DNA of 64,000 nt from Hyphomonadaceae bacterium (GTDB lineage Bacteria > Pseudomonadota > Alphaproteobacteria > Caulobacterales > Aquidulcibacteraceae): positions 34,682 through 98,681 of the forward strand of contig JAHDXR010000008.1 of the NCBI GenBank assembly GCA_023384105.1, given 5' to 3'. The notes under the pieces are model-generated. The model saw nothing but the letters and a program-made list of their open reading frames with translations. It was not told the DNA's origin and made no database searches. How positions within the stretch are numbered: position 1 is the first letter of the stretch; each line of letters starts with the position of its first letter. The position numbers and the translations under genes were made by a program. Shown piece after piece: positions 50,930 to 61,551 of this stretch.

Positions 50930-52072
50930 TCACCACAGCCAGCCGCGCGCGCCGTGCTGGTCCTTGTGCAGGTCGATCGAGAGCACGATGGCGTAGCCGG
51001 CCAGCAGGGTGAACATGGCGGTGCCGCCGAACGAAATGATCGGCAGCGGGATGCCGACGACGGGCACCAGGCCGATCACCATGGCGGTGTTGATGAAGAC
51101 GTAGCAGGCGAGCGTGGCGGCGACGCCGGCGGCGGCGAGCTTGCCGAACAGCGAGCGCGCGCGCAGCGCCACCTGCATCGTCAGCGCCATCAGCGCGCCG
51201 AACAGGCCGAGCACCAGGACGCCGCCGAGCAGGCCGAATTCCTCGACGATCATGGTGAAGATGAAGTCGGTGTGCTTTTCGGGCAGGAAGTCGAGCTGGC
51301 TTTGCGTGCCCTGCAGGTAGCCGCGGCCGAACAGGCCGGACGAGCCGATGGCGATCTTCGACTGCAGCACGTGGTAGCCGGCGCCGAGCGGATCGTCGGT
51401 GATGCCGAGGAAGACGTTGACGCGCTCGCGCTGATAGTCGTGCAGCACGCTGGTGTAGGCGAACACGGCGCCGCCGACGGCGACGATCGCGCCTGCGGCG
51501 ATGATGCGCCAGAGCAGGCCGCCGAGAAACATGATGCAGACGCCGGCGAACAGGATCATCAGCGAGGTGCCGAGATCGGGCTGGTGCATGACCAGCGCCA
51601 CCGGCGCGACGATCATCAGGAACGGCGGGATCACCCAGAGCACGGTGCCGGTCTTGCGCGCGTCGAGCTGGTGATAGTAGCGCGCCAGCGCCAGCACGAT
51701 GCCGATCTTCATGAGTTCAGACGGCTGCAGCGACAGCGGCCCGATGTCGAGCCAGCGCTGCGCGCCCATGCGGGTCGCGCCGAAGAGTTCGACCCCCACC
51801 AGCAGCAGCAGCGCAGCGCCATAGAGCGGATAGGCGATGGCGAGCCAGAAGCGCGCGTCGAGGAACATCGCCGCGACGATCACCACGCTCATCATCGCCA
51901 CGAAGCGGATGCCGTGCGTCAGCGGCATGTCCGTCCAGGCGCCGGACGAAACCGAGAAATGCATCAGCACGCCGATGAAGGCGAGCGCGATCAGGATGGT
52001 GATGATGCCCCAGTTGAGCTTGGCGAACCGGTCGAGGATCGTGTTCGGGCCCTGGGCGGCGGCGATGGTCAT
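50930..52072 (-). CDS. rodA: Rod shape-determining peptidoglycan polymerase RodA
   Basis: 380 aa, SEDS family with about ten transmembrane helices. Conserved segments include GAQRWLDIGPLSLQPSELMK, ALVMHQPDLGTSLMILFAG, LPEKHTDFIFTMIVEEFGLL and GIPLPIISFGGTAMFTLLAG. RodA polymerises glycan strands with its partner PBP2. The ATG at 52072 overlaps the mrdA stop by 4 bp. Confidence 0.97.
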   Translation of the reverse strand: MTIAAAQGPNTILDRFAKLNWGIITILIALAFIGVLMHFSVSSGAWTDMPLTHGIRFVAMMSVVIVAAMFLDARFWLAIAYPLYGAALLLLVGVELFGATRMGAQRWLDIGPLSLQPSELMKIGIVLALARYYHQLDARKTGTVLWVIPPFLMIVAPVALVMHQPDLGTSLMILFAGVCIMFLGGLLWRIIAAGAIVAVGGAVFAYTSVLHDYQRERVNVFLGITDDPLGAGYHVLQSKIAIGSSGLFGRGYLQGTQSQLDFLPEKHTDFIFTMIVEEFGLLGGVLVLGLFGALMALTMQVALRARSLFGKLAAAGVAATLACYVFINTAMVIGLVPVVGIPLPIISFGGTAMFTLLAGYAIVLSIDLHKDQHGARGWLW

Positions 52073-54054
52073 GCGCTGCGCCCCACCTGCTCTTCGAGCT
52101 GCGCCAGCCGCGCCGGCTCGCGGCGCGAGGGATCGCGCAGCAGCGTCGCCTTCATGATCTCCTTGGCGATCGGGCCGGCGACCGCCGAGCCGGCGCCGCC
52201 GTGCTCGACGACGACCGCGCACGCATAGCGCGGCTCGTGCCAGGGGCCGAAGCAGCAGAACAGCGCATTGTCGCGGAAGCGCCACTCGATCGTCGAATAG
52301 TGGCGGCCGCGGTTGGCGCCGAGGGCGCGCACCTGCGCGGTGCCGGTCTTGCCGGCGATCTGCACCGGCTGCCAGCCGCGCGTCTCCGGCGTGAGCGGCA
52401 CGGCCGCGCCGGTTTCCGGATGGCGCACGAGTTCGAGCGCGCCGGCGCGCATGGCGGTGCCGCCGGGCTCGTTGCAGACGCCGAACATGCCGTCGCGCAC
52501 GCGGGCGAGATGTTCGGACTCGATGCCGCTCATGTGCGGCGGCTGCGGCGGATCGGCGACGCCGGGCGCTTCGCGCACCAGGCGCGGGCGCACCGCATAG
52601 CCATTGTTGCCGAGACGCGCGGCCATCACCGCAAGCTGCAGCGGCGTGACGCCCATCGCGCCCTGCCCGATGCCGTAATTGACGGTGAGGCCGCCGGTCC
52701 AGCCTTCGTTGCGGTTGGCGCGCCACCAGACCGGATCGGGGATGAGGCCGTCGCGGACGTTCGGGACGTTGACGTCGAAGTGCTCGCCCAGGCCGAACTG
52801 GCGCGCGACCGCGGCGATGCGTTCGGGGCCGGCGCGCAGTGCGGCCTGGTAGAAGTAGACGTCGCACGAATGCTTGATCCCATTGTGCAGGTTCATGCGG
52901 CCGTGGCCGCCCGCGCGCCAGCAATGGAAGGTGCGGCCGCCATAGTAGAACCCGCCCGAGCAGCTGACCGCCCAATCGTCCTCCACGCCCGCCTGCTTGG
53001 CGGCGATGCCGACGATCATCTTGAAGGTGGAGCCCGGCGCGTACACGCCCGTCACGGTCTTATGATAGAGCGGCTTCTTCTCATCGAGATTGTAGGCGTC
53101 GAAATTGGCCTGGCTGATGCCGTTGACGAACAGGTTCGGATCGAAGCCGGGCGCCGAGGCCATCACCAGGAGATCGCCGCTGTGGATGTCCATCACCACG
53201 GCGGAGCCGGATTGGTCGCCGAAATTCTGCATCGCCGTGCGCTGCAGTTCGTGGTCGAGCGTCAGCACCACGCCGGCGCCGCGCTTCGGCGCGCGCCGTT
53301 CGCTCTCGTCTTCGCCCTGCTCCACGCCGCGCGCGTTGACGATGACCTTGCGCCAGCCGGCCTCGCCGTGGAGCGTCGGCTCCATCGAGGCTTCGAGCCC
53401 GGCCTTGCCGACGCGCACGTGCGGATTGCGCAGATAGACCGCGCGGCTCTGGCCCTGTTCGGGGGTCTGCAGCGCCCGGTCGATGTCACGCTGGGTCGGC
53501 TTCTGCACGTAGCCGATCGGGTGGCCGTAAACGACGTCGTACGGATAGGCGCGCACGTCCGCCGACTGCGCGACGACGCCCGGCAGTTCGGGCAGCCGCA
53601 CATTGATGGCGTTGAACTGCTCCCAGGTCAGCCCTTCCTGCAGCGGCTGCGGCTCGTAGCGCGAGCCGCCGCGCACGCGGATGACGGCGCGGCGCGCCCA
53701 TTCGGGGCTGAGGCCGAGAATCTGACGGACGCGCTCGACCACCTCTTCGAGGTCGCGCACGTCGTCCTGCACGACGGCGACCTGATAGTCCTTGCTGGTC
53801 TGCGCCAGGATGACGCCGAAGCGGTCGTAGATGACGCCGCGCGGCGGAGCGATGATGCGGGTGTCGAAGCGGTTCTCGTCGGCTGCGGCGGTGTACTGGC
53901 GGCTGATCAGGTTTTCCGCCTGCAGCTGGCCCATGCGGAACAGGATCGCGCCCAGCACGCCCACGCCGACGAACGACAACAGCGCGGCGCGGCGGTTGAA
54001 GATGACGTTCGCGTCCCGCTTCGGCAGCGTGGAGCCTACGCGCTTGCCCTTCAT
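52069..54054 (-). CDS. mrdA: Penicillin-binding protein 2 (transpeptidase)
   Basis: 661 aa. N-terminal membrane anchor (AALLSFVGVGVLGAILFRMG), dimerisation domain (PRGVIYDRFGVILAQTSKDY) and transpeptidase domain with S-x-x-K in YAPGSTFKMIVG, S-x-D/N-like HSCDVYF and K-T-G in IAGKTGTAQVRA. It crosslinks peptidoglycan made by RodA during elongation. Overlaps mreD and rodA by 4 bp each. Confidence 0.97.
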   Translation of the reverse strand: MKGKRVGSTLPKRDANVIFNRRAALLSFVGVGVLGAILFRMGQLQAENLISRQYTAAADENRFDTRIIAPPRGVIYDRFGVILAQTSKDYQVAVVQDDVRDLEEVVERVRQILGLSPEWARRAVIRVRGGSRYEPQPLQEGLTWEQFNAINVRLPELPGVVAQSADVRAYPYDVVYGHPIGYVQKPTQRDIDRALQTPEQGQSRAVYLRNPHVRVGKAGLEASMEPTLHGEAGWRKVIVNARGVEQGEDESERRAPKRGAGVVLTLDHELQRTAMQNFGDQSGSAVVMDIHSGDLLVMASAPGFDPNLFVNGISQANFDAYNLDEKKPLYHKTVTGVYAPGSTFKMIVGIAAKQAGVEDDWAVSCSGGFYYGGRTFHCWRAGGHGRMNLHNGIKHSCDVYFYQAALRAGPERIAAVARQFGLGEHFDVNVPNVRDGLIPDPVWWRANRNEGWTGGLTVNYGIGQGAMGVTPLQLAVMAARLGNNGYAVRPRLVREAPGVADPPQPPHMSGIESEHLARVRDGMFGVCNEPGGTAMRAGALELVRHPETGAAVPLTPETRGWQPVQIAGKTGTAQVRALGANRGRHYSTIEWRFRDNALFCCFGPWHEPRYACAVVVEHGGAGSAVAGPIAKEIMKATLLRDPSRREPARLAQLEEQVGRSA

Positions 54055-54560
54055 CGGCGCCCCCCGCTGCTCACGGAACTCATGTAGAGCGGACGCACCA
54101 GTGGAAATAGAATGGCGGTGATCAGCGCCGCCTCAGCGTAGGGCACCACCGCGATCGGCGCGAGCAGGCGCTCAACGCCGATGACGATGAGGATGGTCAA
54201 GAGCGCGGTGACGATGAAACCGCCCCAGAGCGAAATCAGGTTCGGCGCAGACATGGCGACAGCGGCGACACGGCCGATCAGATACGCAGATAGATAGATC
54301 AGAACGAACAGACCGTAAGGGCCGCCGGCCAGCTGATCGTGCAAAAGGCCGAGCATGGCGAGCGCCACCGGCGCGCGCCAGCCGCTTTCGTCCTCCGCGG
54401 CCCAGCCATAGGCGGCCCACAGCACCGCAAGCGGCAGCGGCGGCTGCGCGAACACCGGGCCGAGCGGCAGCGCCGGCAGGATCACGCTCGCCACCGCGAG
54501 CACGAGACCCCAGACGCGCAACGCGCGCCGGCCGGGCGCACGAAGGCCGACCGCGCTCAC
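54051..54560 (-). CDS. mreD: Rod shape-determining protein MreD
   Basis: 169 aa, with about five transmembrane helices. The MreD-like segment LAMLGLLHDQLAGGPYGLFV lies mid-protein. Its assignment is strengthened by position between mreC and mrdA with 4-bp overlaps on both sides. It is an inner-membrane part of the elongasome. Confidence 0.9.
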   Translation of the reverse strand: MSAVGLRAPGRRALRVWGLVLAVASVILPALPLGPVFAQPPLPLAVLWAAYGWAAEDESGWRAPVALAMLGLLHDQLAGGPYGLFVLIYLSAYLIGRVAAVAMSAPNLISLWGGFIVTALLTILIVIGVERLLAPIAVVPYAEAALITAILFPLVRPLYMSSVSSGGRR

Positions 54561-55717
54561 TCCTGCGGCTCCGGCGGCTGGGTCTCAGCCGGCGGCGCCG
54601 GCGGCTGAGGCTGCGCGGCGGGCTCGGTTTGCGCCGGCGGCGGCGCGGGCGCGGGCGCGGCGGCAGGCTGCGGCTGTTGCTGCTGCGGCCGTTGCTGCGG
54701 GCGCGGCGCAGCGGCCGCGCCGCTCGGCGCAGTCGGCGGCGGCGCGGTGAGTTCGCGCGAGATCACGGAGACGGAAGAGGACGCCGCCAGCGGCGGCCCT
54801 TCGCTCGGAACCGGATCGTCTTCCGGCGTTTCGACGCCCACGTAAGGAATGATGCGGACGAAATCGATCGGCCGCTCGGCCACGGCGAGCGCGACGCGCC
54901 ACGATCCGTCGTTCTGGCGCCGCGCGACGCCGACGGGAATGCCGCGCGGAAACAGGCCGCCGTCGCCGGAGGTGATGACGCGCTCGCCTTCGCGCAGATT
55001 CTGCGCGCCGACGATGAAATCCATCCGCGGCGCCTGCAGCTGGTAGGGGTGGGTGATCAGTTCGGGCGGGCGCGTCGCCTGCCCGGCCAGCACCGCGCGC
55101 ACGCGCGAGGCCTCGCCCATCACCGGGATGCGCGAGTTGTAGTCGTCCAGCATCAGCACCCGCGCCGAACGGCGCCCGACCGAGACGACGCGGCCGACCA
55201 GGCCGTTCTCGTTGACGGCGATATAGCCGACGCGCACGCCGTGATCGGCGCCGGCGTTGGCGACCAGCGTGCGCGTGAACGGCCCGCCGCTGTCGAGCAC
55301 GAGCTGCGCGGCGACGGAGTTCTCGATGTCGGCGCCTTCGCCGAAGGCGTCGTCCGGCATGCGCAGCAGCGCTTCGTAGCGCGCGTTGCGTTCGGCCAGA
55401 CGCTCGGCCAGTTCCCGCCACGCCCGCAGGTCGCGGTTTTCGCGTTCGAGCTGCTCGATGCGCTCGGTGGCGGTCCACATGCGGGTGAGGCGCTGGAGGA
55501 GATTTTCGCCGGCGCGCGCGGGACCGGTGGCGACGCGGCCGGCGGCGGCGGCGCTGTCGTCGCCGACCTGCTGGGCGACCTGGCCCGCCGGCGTGACGCC
55601 GAAGCGCCAGACGATCAGCGCGGCCGCGCCGACCAGCAGCAAGACGCCGAGCAGAACGCCAGCCGACGCCCGCCTGCCCGCGCCCGCACGCCGTACAACG
55701 CTCCTGCGCCTGGCCAC
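54557..55717 (-). CDS. mreC: Rod shape-determining protein MreC
   Basis: 386 aa. One transmembrane helix near the N-terminus (AGVLLGVLLLVGAAALIVWR), a coiled coil (WTATERIEQLERENRDLRAW) and the beta-barrel MreC domain (VNENGLVGRVVSVGRRSARV, VITSGDGGLFPRGIPVGV). The C-terminal ~70 residues are an unusual Pro/Gln/Ala-rich tail, longer than in E. coli and probably disordered in the periplasm. Confidence 0.95.
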   Translation of the reverse strand: MARRRSVVRRAGAGRRASAGVLLGVLLLVGAAALIVWRFGVTPAGQVAQQVGDDSAAAAGRVATGPARAGENLLQRLTRMWTATERIEQLERENRDLRAWRELAERLAERNARYEALLRMPDDAFGEGADIENSVAAQLVLDSGGPFTRTLVANAGADHGVRVGYIAVNENGLVGRVVSVGRRSARVLMLDDYNSRIPVMGEASRVRAVLAGQATRPPELITHPYQLQAPRMDFIVGAQNLREGERVITSGDGGLFPRGIPVGVARRQNDGSWRVALAVAERPIDFVRIIPYVGVETPEDDPVPSEGPPLAASSSVSVISRELTAPPPTAPSGAAAAPRPQQRPQQQQPQPAAAPAPAPPPAQTEPAAQPQPPAPPAETQPPEPQE

Positions 55718-55817
55718 CTACGCCGCCTCTTTCAAACCGCGCGCCCTGCACGGGACGCGCGCGCGATGCTTGCCTCTACCGTGACGCGACCGATTCCGCA
55801 CGTGCGCGCCGCAGCGT

Positions 55818-57223
<1,406 letters not shown>

Positions 57224-58777
57224 TTGGTCATCAAGGCGTTAAGGTTCTTGGCGGCGATTTTCACGCTCGCCTTGGCGACCTCGGCCGCGGCGCAAAACAG
57301 CGTCGACGAAGCCGAGCGCGGGATCGTGCGCGTGGTGGTGATCCTCCAGACCAGCGAAGGGCGGATGCTGTACGGCTCCGGATCCGGCTTCGTGGTGGCG
57401 CCGAACCTTGTGGTGACCAATGCACACGTGGTCGCGCCGGCGCGGCAGGGCGCGGAATTCGGCGTCGCCGTGGTGCCGCCGCAGGGCGACGGACTGCTGC
57501 CGGCGACGATCATCCGCTATTCGCCGCTGACGGAGCTGGCGCTGCTGGAGTTCCGCGGCGGACCGGAGATGGCGCCGTTGACGATCTCCACGGTGGAGCC
57601 GCATACCGGCGACGGCGTGGTGGCGCTGGGCTATCCCGACGTGGATTACCAGGGCGCCTCCGGCGCGGACCTGCTGCGCCCCGCCCCGCCCTCGCGCACC
57701 TCCGGCCAGATCGCGTCGCTGCGCGACCGCGCGCCGACCGGCGATCCGATCCCGACCATCAACCACCAGGCGGTCATTTCCTCCGGCTCGTCGGGGGGGC
57801 CGCTGCTGGACGAGTGCGGCCGCGTCATCGGCGTGAACTCCTGGCACGTCTCGGGCGCCGACACGCGCGAGACGCGCGGCGTCTCCACCCGCGCCGCACA
57901 GCTGCTCCAGTTCCTGGACGAGGCCGGCGTCACGCCGACGCTGAGCGACGAACGCTGCCTCTCCTTCGCCGAACGCATCCAGGCCGAGCGCAGCGCCACC
58001 ATCGACGCGCTGCAGGCGCAGAACCAGGAACTGGAAGCTAAGCTCGAAACCGCCGACCGGCTGACGCGCATCGCCGTGGTGATCCTGATCGGGGGCACGC
58101 TGGCGCTGTTCGTGGCCGTGTGCGTGCTGGGTGCGGTGGTGCTGTCGCGCCGGCGCGAACAGGGTGCGGGCCAAGTCGCTGTATCGCACGCTCAGCCGCA
58201 CGTGCAGCACCATCCGCCGGAGCCGTTCGAAGCGCCGCGCAAGCGCATGGGCGTGATGACCATCGTCGGCGGTGCGGCGATCGCGGCGATCCTCATCGTC
58301 GCCGCCGGCATCGCGCTGATCCGCGCCCAGAGCGGGCAGCCCCAGCCAACCGCCACGGCGGCGTCCGATTTCAGCGGCTCGATCTCGTGCACACTCGACC
58401 GCGAGGCTTCCAGCGGCGCGCAAGGCGTCGCCGACATGAGCTTCACGGCGTCGGGATCGCTGTGCGTCAACGAACGCACGCTCTATGCGCCGATCGACGA
58501 TGGCGCGCGCTACCGGCGCGCGATCGTGCTGGGCGAAGCGCGCGCGCTCGACGTGCTGACGATCGATCCGGTCAGCGGCGAATTCCGCCGCGAACGCTAT
58601 CCGCTCGACGACGAGGCGTTCACCCACGCCAACGAAGCGGTCGCCTCCTCCGGCGTCGGCCGCGGCTGCACCGGCGAGGGCGCGAGCGAGGCGGTGGCGC
58701 GGCGCAACGAGACGCTGATGCGCTTCGCGCAGGGCACGCCGTCGCAACGCCTGGTCTGGCGCTGCGAAAAGCGCTGA
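57224..58777 (+). CDS. Membrane-anchored trypsin-like serine protease
   Basis: 517 aa if it starts at the TTG at 57224, which has GGGGA upstream and opens a normal signal peptide (VIKALRFLAAIFTLALATSA ending AAQ); an in-frame ATG at 57155 would add 23 residues. The protease domain has His in LVVTNAHVV and Ser in SSGSSGGPLLDECG. The usual catalytic Asp position reads LTELALLEF (Glu). A coiled coil precedes two transmembrane helices (VVILIGGTLALFVAVCVLGA and VGGAAIAAILIVAAGIALIR). A novel ~130-aa C-terminal domain follows. Likely cleaves or senses envelope proteins. Confidence 0.8.
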   Translation: MVIKALRFLAAIFTLALATSAAAQNSVDEAERGIVRVVVILQTSEGRMLYGSGSGFVVAPNLVVTNAHVVAPARQGAEFGVAVVPPQGDGLLPATIIRYSPLTELALLEFRGGPEMAPLTISTVEPHTGDGVVALGYPDVDYQGASGADLLRPAPPSRTSGQIASLRDRAPTGDPIPTINHQAVISSGSSGGPLLDECGRVIGVNSWHVSGADTRETRGVSTRAAQLLQFLDEAGVTPTLSDERCLSFAERIQAERSATIDALQAQNQELEAKLETADRLTRIAVVILIGGTLALFVAVCVLGAVVLSRRREQGAGQVAVSHAQPHVQHHPPEPFEAPRKRMGVMTIVGGAAIAAILIVAAGIALIRAQSGQPQPTATAASDFSGSISCTLDREASSGAQGVADMSFTASGSLCVNERTLYAPIDDGARYRRAIVLGEARALDVLTIDPVSGEFRRERYPLDDEAFTHANEAVASSGVGRGCTGEGASEAVARRNETLMRFAQGTPSQRLVWRCEKR

Positions 58778-58782
58778 AGCGG

Positions 58783-58857
58783 CGCAGCGCCTGCTACCGG
58801 CAAACGTCGGCGCTTGTTCGATAAGGCGCATGCCGGCGAGGACGCCGGCGCTCCATA
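58783..58857. repeat. Palindromic intergenic repeat, copy C (left arm missing)
   Basis: The core (CGTCGGCGCTTGTTCGATAA) and right arm (58831-58857, ending CGCCGGCGCTCCATA) match copies A and B. The left arm is absent; the element begins about 5 bp after the protease stop codon, as if inserted at or truncated by the end of the gene. Confidence 0.85.
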
Positions 58858-58876
58858 GGGGCGCGCAGCGCGCCGA

Positions 58877-60175
58877 TCAGGGCGCGTTGGGCGCGACGCG
58901 CCAGACGATGTTTCCGACATCGTCGGCCACCAGCAGCGCGCCGGTGCGATCCATTGCAACGCCGACGGGGCGGCCCTGCGCCTCTCCGCGCGCGTTGAGG
59001 AAGCCGGTGAGGAAATCCTGCGCATCGCCGCTGGGACGGCCGTCGGCGAACGGGACGAACACGACCTTGTAGCCCACGCGCACGCTGCGGTTCCAGGAGC
59101 CGTGCTGGCCGATGAAGGCGCCGCCGCGATAGCGCTCCGGCAATGCCTCGCCGCGATAGAACATGAGGCCGAGCGACGCCGTGTGTGCGCCGAGCGCATA
59201 GTCGGGAGCGAGCGGCGCCTGCAGGCGGACGTTGGCGGGAATCTCCACGCGCTCGTCGCGGTGCTCGCCGAAATAATAATAGGGCCAGCCGTAGAAGGCG
59301 CCGTCCTGCACGCTAGTCATGTAGTCGGGCACGAGATTGTCGCCGAGCATGTCGCGCTCGTTGACCACGGTCCACAGCGCGTTCGCGCCGGGCGCCCAGT
59401 CCATGCCGACCGGATTGCGCAGGCCGGACGCAAACACGCGCGCGTCCGAACCGTCCGGGTTCATCTCCCATATCGCGGCGCGGCCCTGTTCGATCTCCAT
59501 GCCGTGGTCAGCGATGTTGGTGGCGGAGCCGACGGCGACGTAAATCTTCGAGCCGTCCGGCGCGGCGAGCAGGTTGCGCGTCCAATGGCCGTTGTCGCCT
59601 TCGCGGTACGGCAGTCGCAGCACGGTTTCGCCCGCGCCTTCCAGGCGCGTCGCGCCTTCGGCATAGGGAAAGCGCACCACCGCATCGGTGTTGCCGACGT
59701 AGAAATAGCCGCCGACCAGCGCCATCCCGAACGGCTGGTTCAGGTTCTCGGCGAACACGTGCTGCTCGTCGACATCGCCGTCGCGGTCGCTGTCGCGCAG
59801 CAGCGTGATGCGGTCGGCGCTGTCATGGAAGGCGCCGGCGCGGCGCTGGACGCTGTTGCGGATCCAGCCCATCAGGCCGCCGCCCGCCTGCGGCCGCGTC
59901 GCGCTCTCGGCCGCCAGCACGTCGCCGTTCGGCAGCACGTAGATCCAGCGCGGATGGGCGAGGCCTTCGGCGTAGCGCGTGACGGTGAAGCCTTCGGGCG
60001 CGATCGGCGCCGCGCCATCGGGCCAGCCGACGGCGGTGGCTGGATTGACGGTCGGCAAGCCGCCGCCGGCCGGCGGCGGCAAGTGCGGGTTGGGTCCGAA
60101 CGTTCCCTCGGGAGACGGCGCGTCGGCGCAGGCGGCGAGCAGCAGAAGAGCGGCGAGAACACGGGCGGGCTTCAT
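58877..60175 (-). CDS. PQQ-dependent sugar (sorbosone-type) dehydrogenase lipoprotein
   Basis: 432 aa. Lipoprotein signal MKPARVLAALLLLAAC. The six-bladed propeller follows the glucose/sorbosone dehydrogenase family: FTVTRYAEGLAHPRWIYVLP, LNQPFGMALVGGYFYVGNTD, VYVAVGSATN-like segment KIYVAVGSATNIADHG, GLRNPVGMDWAPGANALWTV and AFIGQHGSWNRS. It would oxidise a sugar or sugar-like compound in the periplasm. PQQ biosynthesis genes are not in the window. It lies 9 bp after the VTT-protein gene. Confidence 0.9.
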   Translation of the reverse strand: MKPARVLAALLLLAACADAPSPEGTFGPNPHLPPPAGGGLPTVNPATAVGWPDGAAPIAPEGFTVTRYAEGLAHPRWIYVLPNGDVLAAESATRPQAGGGLMGWIRNSVQRRAGAFHDSADRITLLRDSDRDGDVDEQHVFAENLNQPFGMALVGGYFYVGNTDAVVRFPYAEGATRLEGAGETVLRLPYREGDNGHWTRNLLAAPDGSKIYVAVGSATNIADHGMEIEQGRAAIWEMNPDGSDARVFASGLRNPVGMDWAPGANALWTVVNERDMLGDNLVPDYMTSVQDGAFYGWPYYYFGEHRDERVEIPANVRLQAPLAPDYALGAHTASLGLMFYRGEALPERYRGGAFIGQHGSWNRSVRVGYKVVFVPFADGRPSGDAQDFLTGFLNARGEAQGRPVGVAMDRTGALLVADDVGNIVWRVAPNAP

Positions 60176-60184
60176 GCCCGCAGT

Positions 60185-60970
60185 CTAGCGCGGCGCGTCG
60201 GCGTCGTCGCGCCCTTCCGGATCGGCCGGCGGGATTTGCGGACGCAGCCACTTGCGCACCACCACCGCGACCACGATCCAGAGCGCGATCGCGATCACGC
60301 CCATCAAAGCGGCGGAACCGAGATTGCCCTCGAGCGCGTCCATGATGCCGTCGCCGGCGAAGGCGATGATCGCGGTCTTCGGCAGCACGCCCAGCGCCAG
60401 ACCGGCGAGGAACGGCCAGAAGTTCACCCGCGCGGCGCCGAACGCCATGTTGACGACGATGAACGGCGCGGTCGGCACGAAGCGCACGATCAGGCTGGCG
60501 AGAAACGCGTTCTTGCCCATGAAGCGGGTGAAGCGTCCGCCGGTGGCGCCGCCGAAGCGCTTCTGCGTCTCGGCGCTGGAGAGACGGCCGGTGAAATAGG
60601 TCGCCGCGCCGGAGACCATGGTCGCGATCCAGGCGTACCAGAACCCCTGTTCCGGGCCGAACGCCACCACGCAGGCGCCGATCAGCACGATCTGCGGCGC
60701 GCCGACATAGGCCGTCAGGGTGAAGACGAGGACGGTGGCGAGAAGCCCCCAGTGGCCGCGCCGGGCCTCGCCCAGCGTGGAGTCGATGAACGCCTCGATC
60801 TCCTCGCCATAAAACAGCCGGCCGACCACCAGCATGGCGCCGACCACGACCACCATGGCGACCGAAATCGCCACCGCCCGCCAGGCGCGCGCGTCCATGT
60901 TGTTGGCGAAATCCGCGAGCTTGGCGAACAGGCCAGGCGGCGGCTGTCGGGGCTCGGCGGGGGTGCTCAT
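60185..60970 (-). CDS. TVP38/TMEM64 (VTT/DedA-like) membrane protein
   Basis: 261 aa, multi-pass. The VTT-domain pattern is clear: TAYVGAPQIVLIGACVVAFG, MVSGAATYFTGRLSSAETQK and FLASLIVRFVPTAPFIVVNM followed by AFGAARVNFWPFLAGLALGV. Such proteins are linked to lipid scrambling or transport. It precedes the sugar dehydrogenase gene in a probable two-gene operon. Confidence 0.88.
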   Translation of the reverse strand: MSTPAEPRQPPPGLFAKLADFANNMDARAWRAVAISVAMVVVVGAMLVVGRLFYGEEIEAFIDSTLGEARRGHWGLLATVLVFTLTAYVGAPQIVLIGACVVAFGPEQGFWYAWIATMVSGAATYFTGRLSSAETQKRFGGATGGRFTRFMGKNAFLASLIVRFVPTAPFIVVNMAFGAARVNFWPFLAGLALGVLPKTAIIAFAGDGIMDALEGNLGSAALMGVIAIALWIVVAVVVRKWLRPQIPPADPEGRDDADAPR

Positions 60971-61011
60971 CGGCCCTGGCTGTCGCGCGCCGGGCTCAGC
61001 CGGTCAAGCGC

Positions 61012-61449
61012 TCACGCCGCGCGCTGCGCACGCCGGCCCAGCAATGCGCTCATGTCGAAAGCGTGGTTGGCGGCGGCGTTCCGCTTGGGGGACGGAGCCT
61101 CGGCCCGCGGAATCTCCATGTCGTTCATGCGCGGCTTGAGACTCCGGATCAGGTCCGCCTCGATGCGGCGGCGGTCGGCCTCGTCGCGGATCGGGCCGAG
61201 CACGTAGCGTTCGGTGGCGCCGTAATACCAGTAGGCGCGGCCCCATTTCTCGTGCCCGAGCAGGCGCGAGCGCAGATCGTGGGCTTTGCCGACATAGAGC
61301 ACTTCGAGGAAGAACGCCCAGCGGCGGCGCACGAAGATATAGATGCCGCCCTGACCCGCCTGGGGCAGGCCCTTCTTGGTCAGGACGCACTTGAACCGAT
61401 AGCGCCGGCGGCTTTCGCCGCGCCAGGAATGCGACCCGAAGAAGAACAT
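61012..61449 (-). CDS. GIY-YIG nuclease-family protein
   Basis: 145 aa from ATG 61449 (MFFFGSHSWRGESRRR). The catalytic domain is recognisable as GGIYIFVRRRW and FLEVLYVGKAHDLRSRLLGH (GIY and YVG strands with the conserved Arg), followed by E in RRRIEADLIRSLKPRMND. Stand-alone GIY-YIG proteins of this size are common and mostly uncharacterised. Divergent from the 2OG oxygenase, 102 bp apart. Confidence 0.85.
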   Translation of the reverse strand: MFFFGSHSWRGESRRRYRFKCVLTKKGLPQAGQGGIYIFVRRRWAFFLEVLYVGKAHDLRSRLLGHEKWGRAYWYYGATERYVLGPIRDEADRRRIEADLIRSLKPRMNDMEIPRAEAPSPKRNAAANHAFDMSALLGRRAQRAA

Positions 61450-61551
61450 GAGCAAGGCTCCCTTGGCTTGAGGCGGAAGCTCGGCGGCGAATCGTAAATG
61501 CGCCGTTAAGACATTGCGCCCGGTTCGTGGCGGGGCGAACATCGCGACTCG

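Noticed and set aside
52201-54087. 628-codon plus-strand frame opposite mrdA
   Set aside because: mrdA is certain from its STFK and KTG motifs; the opposite frame is compositionally biased.
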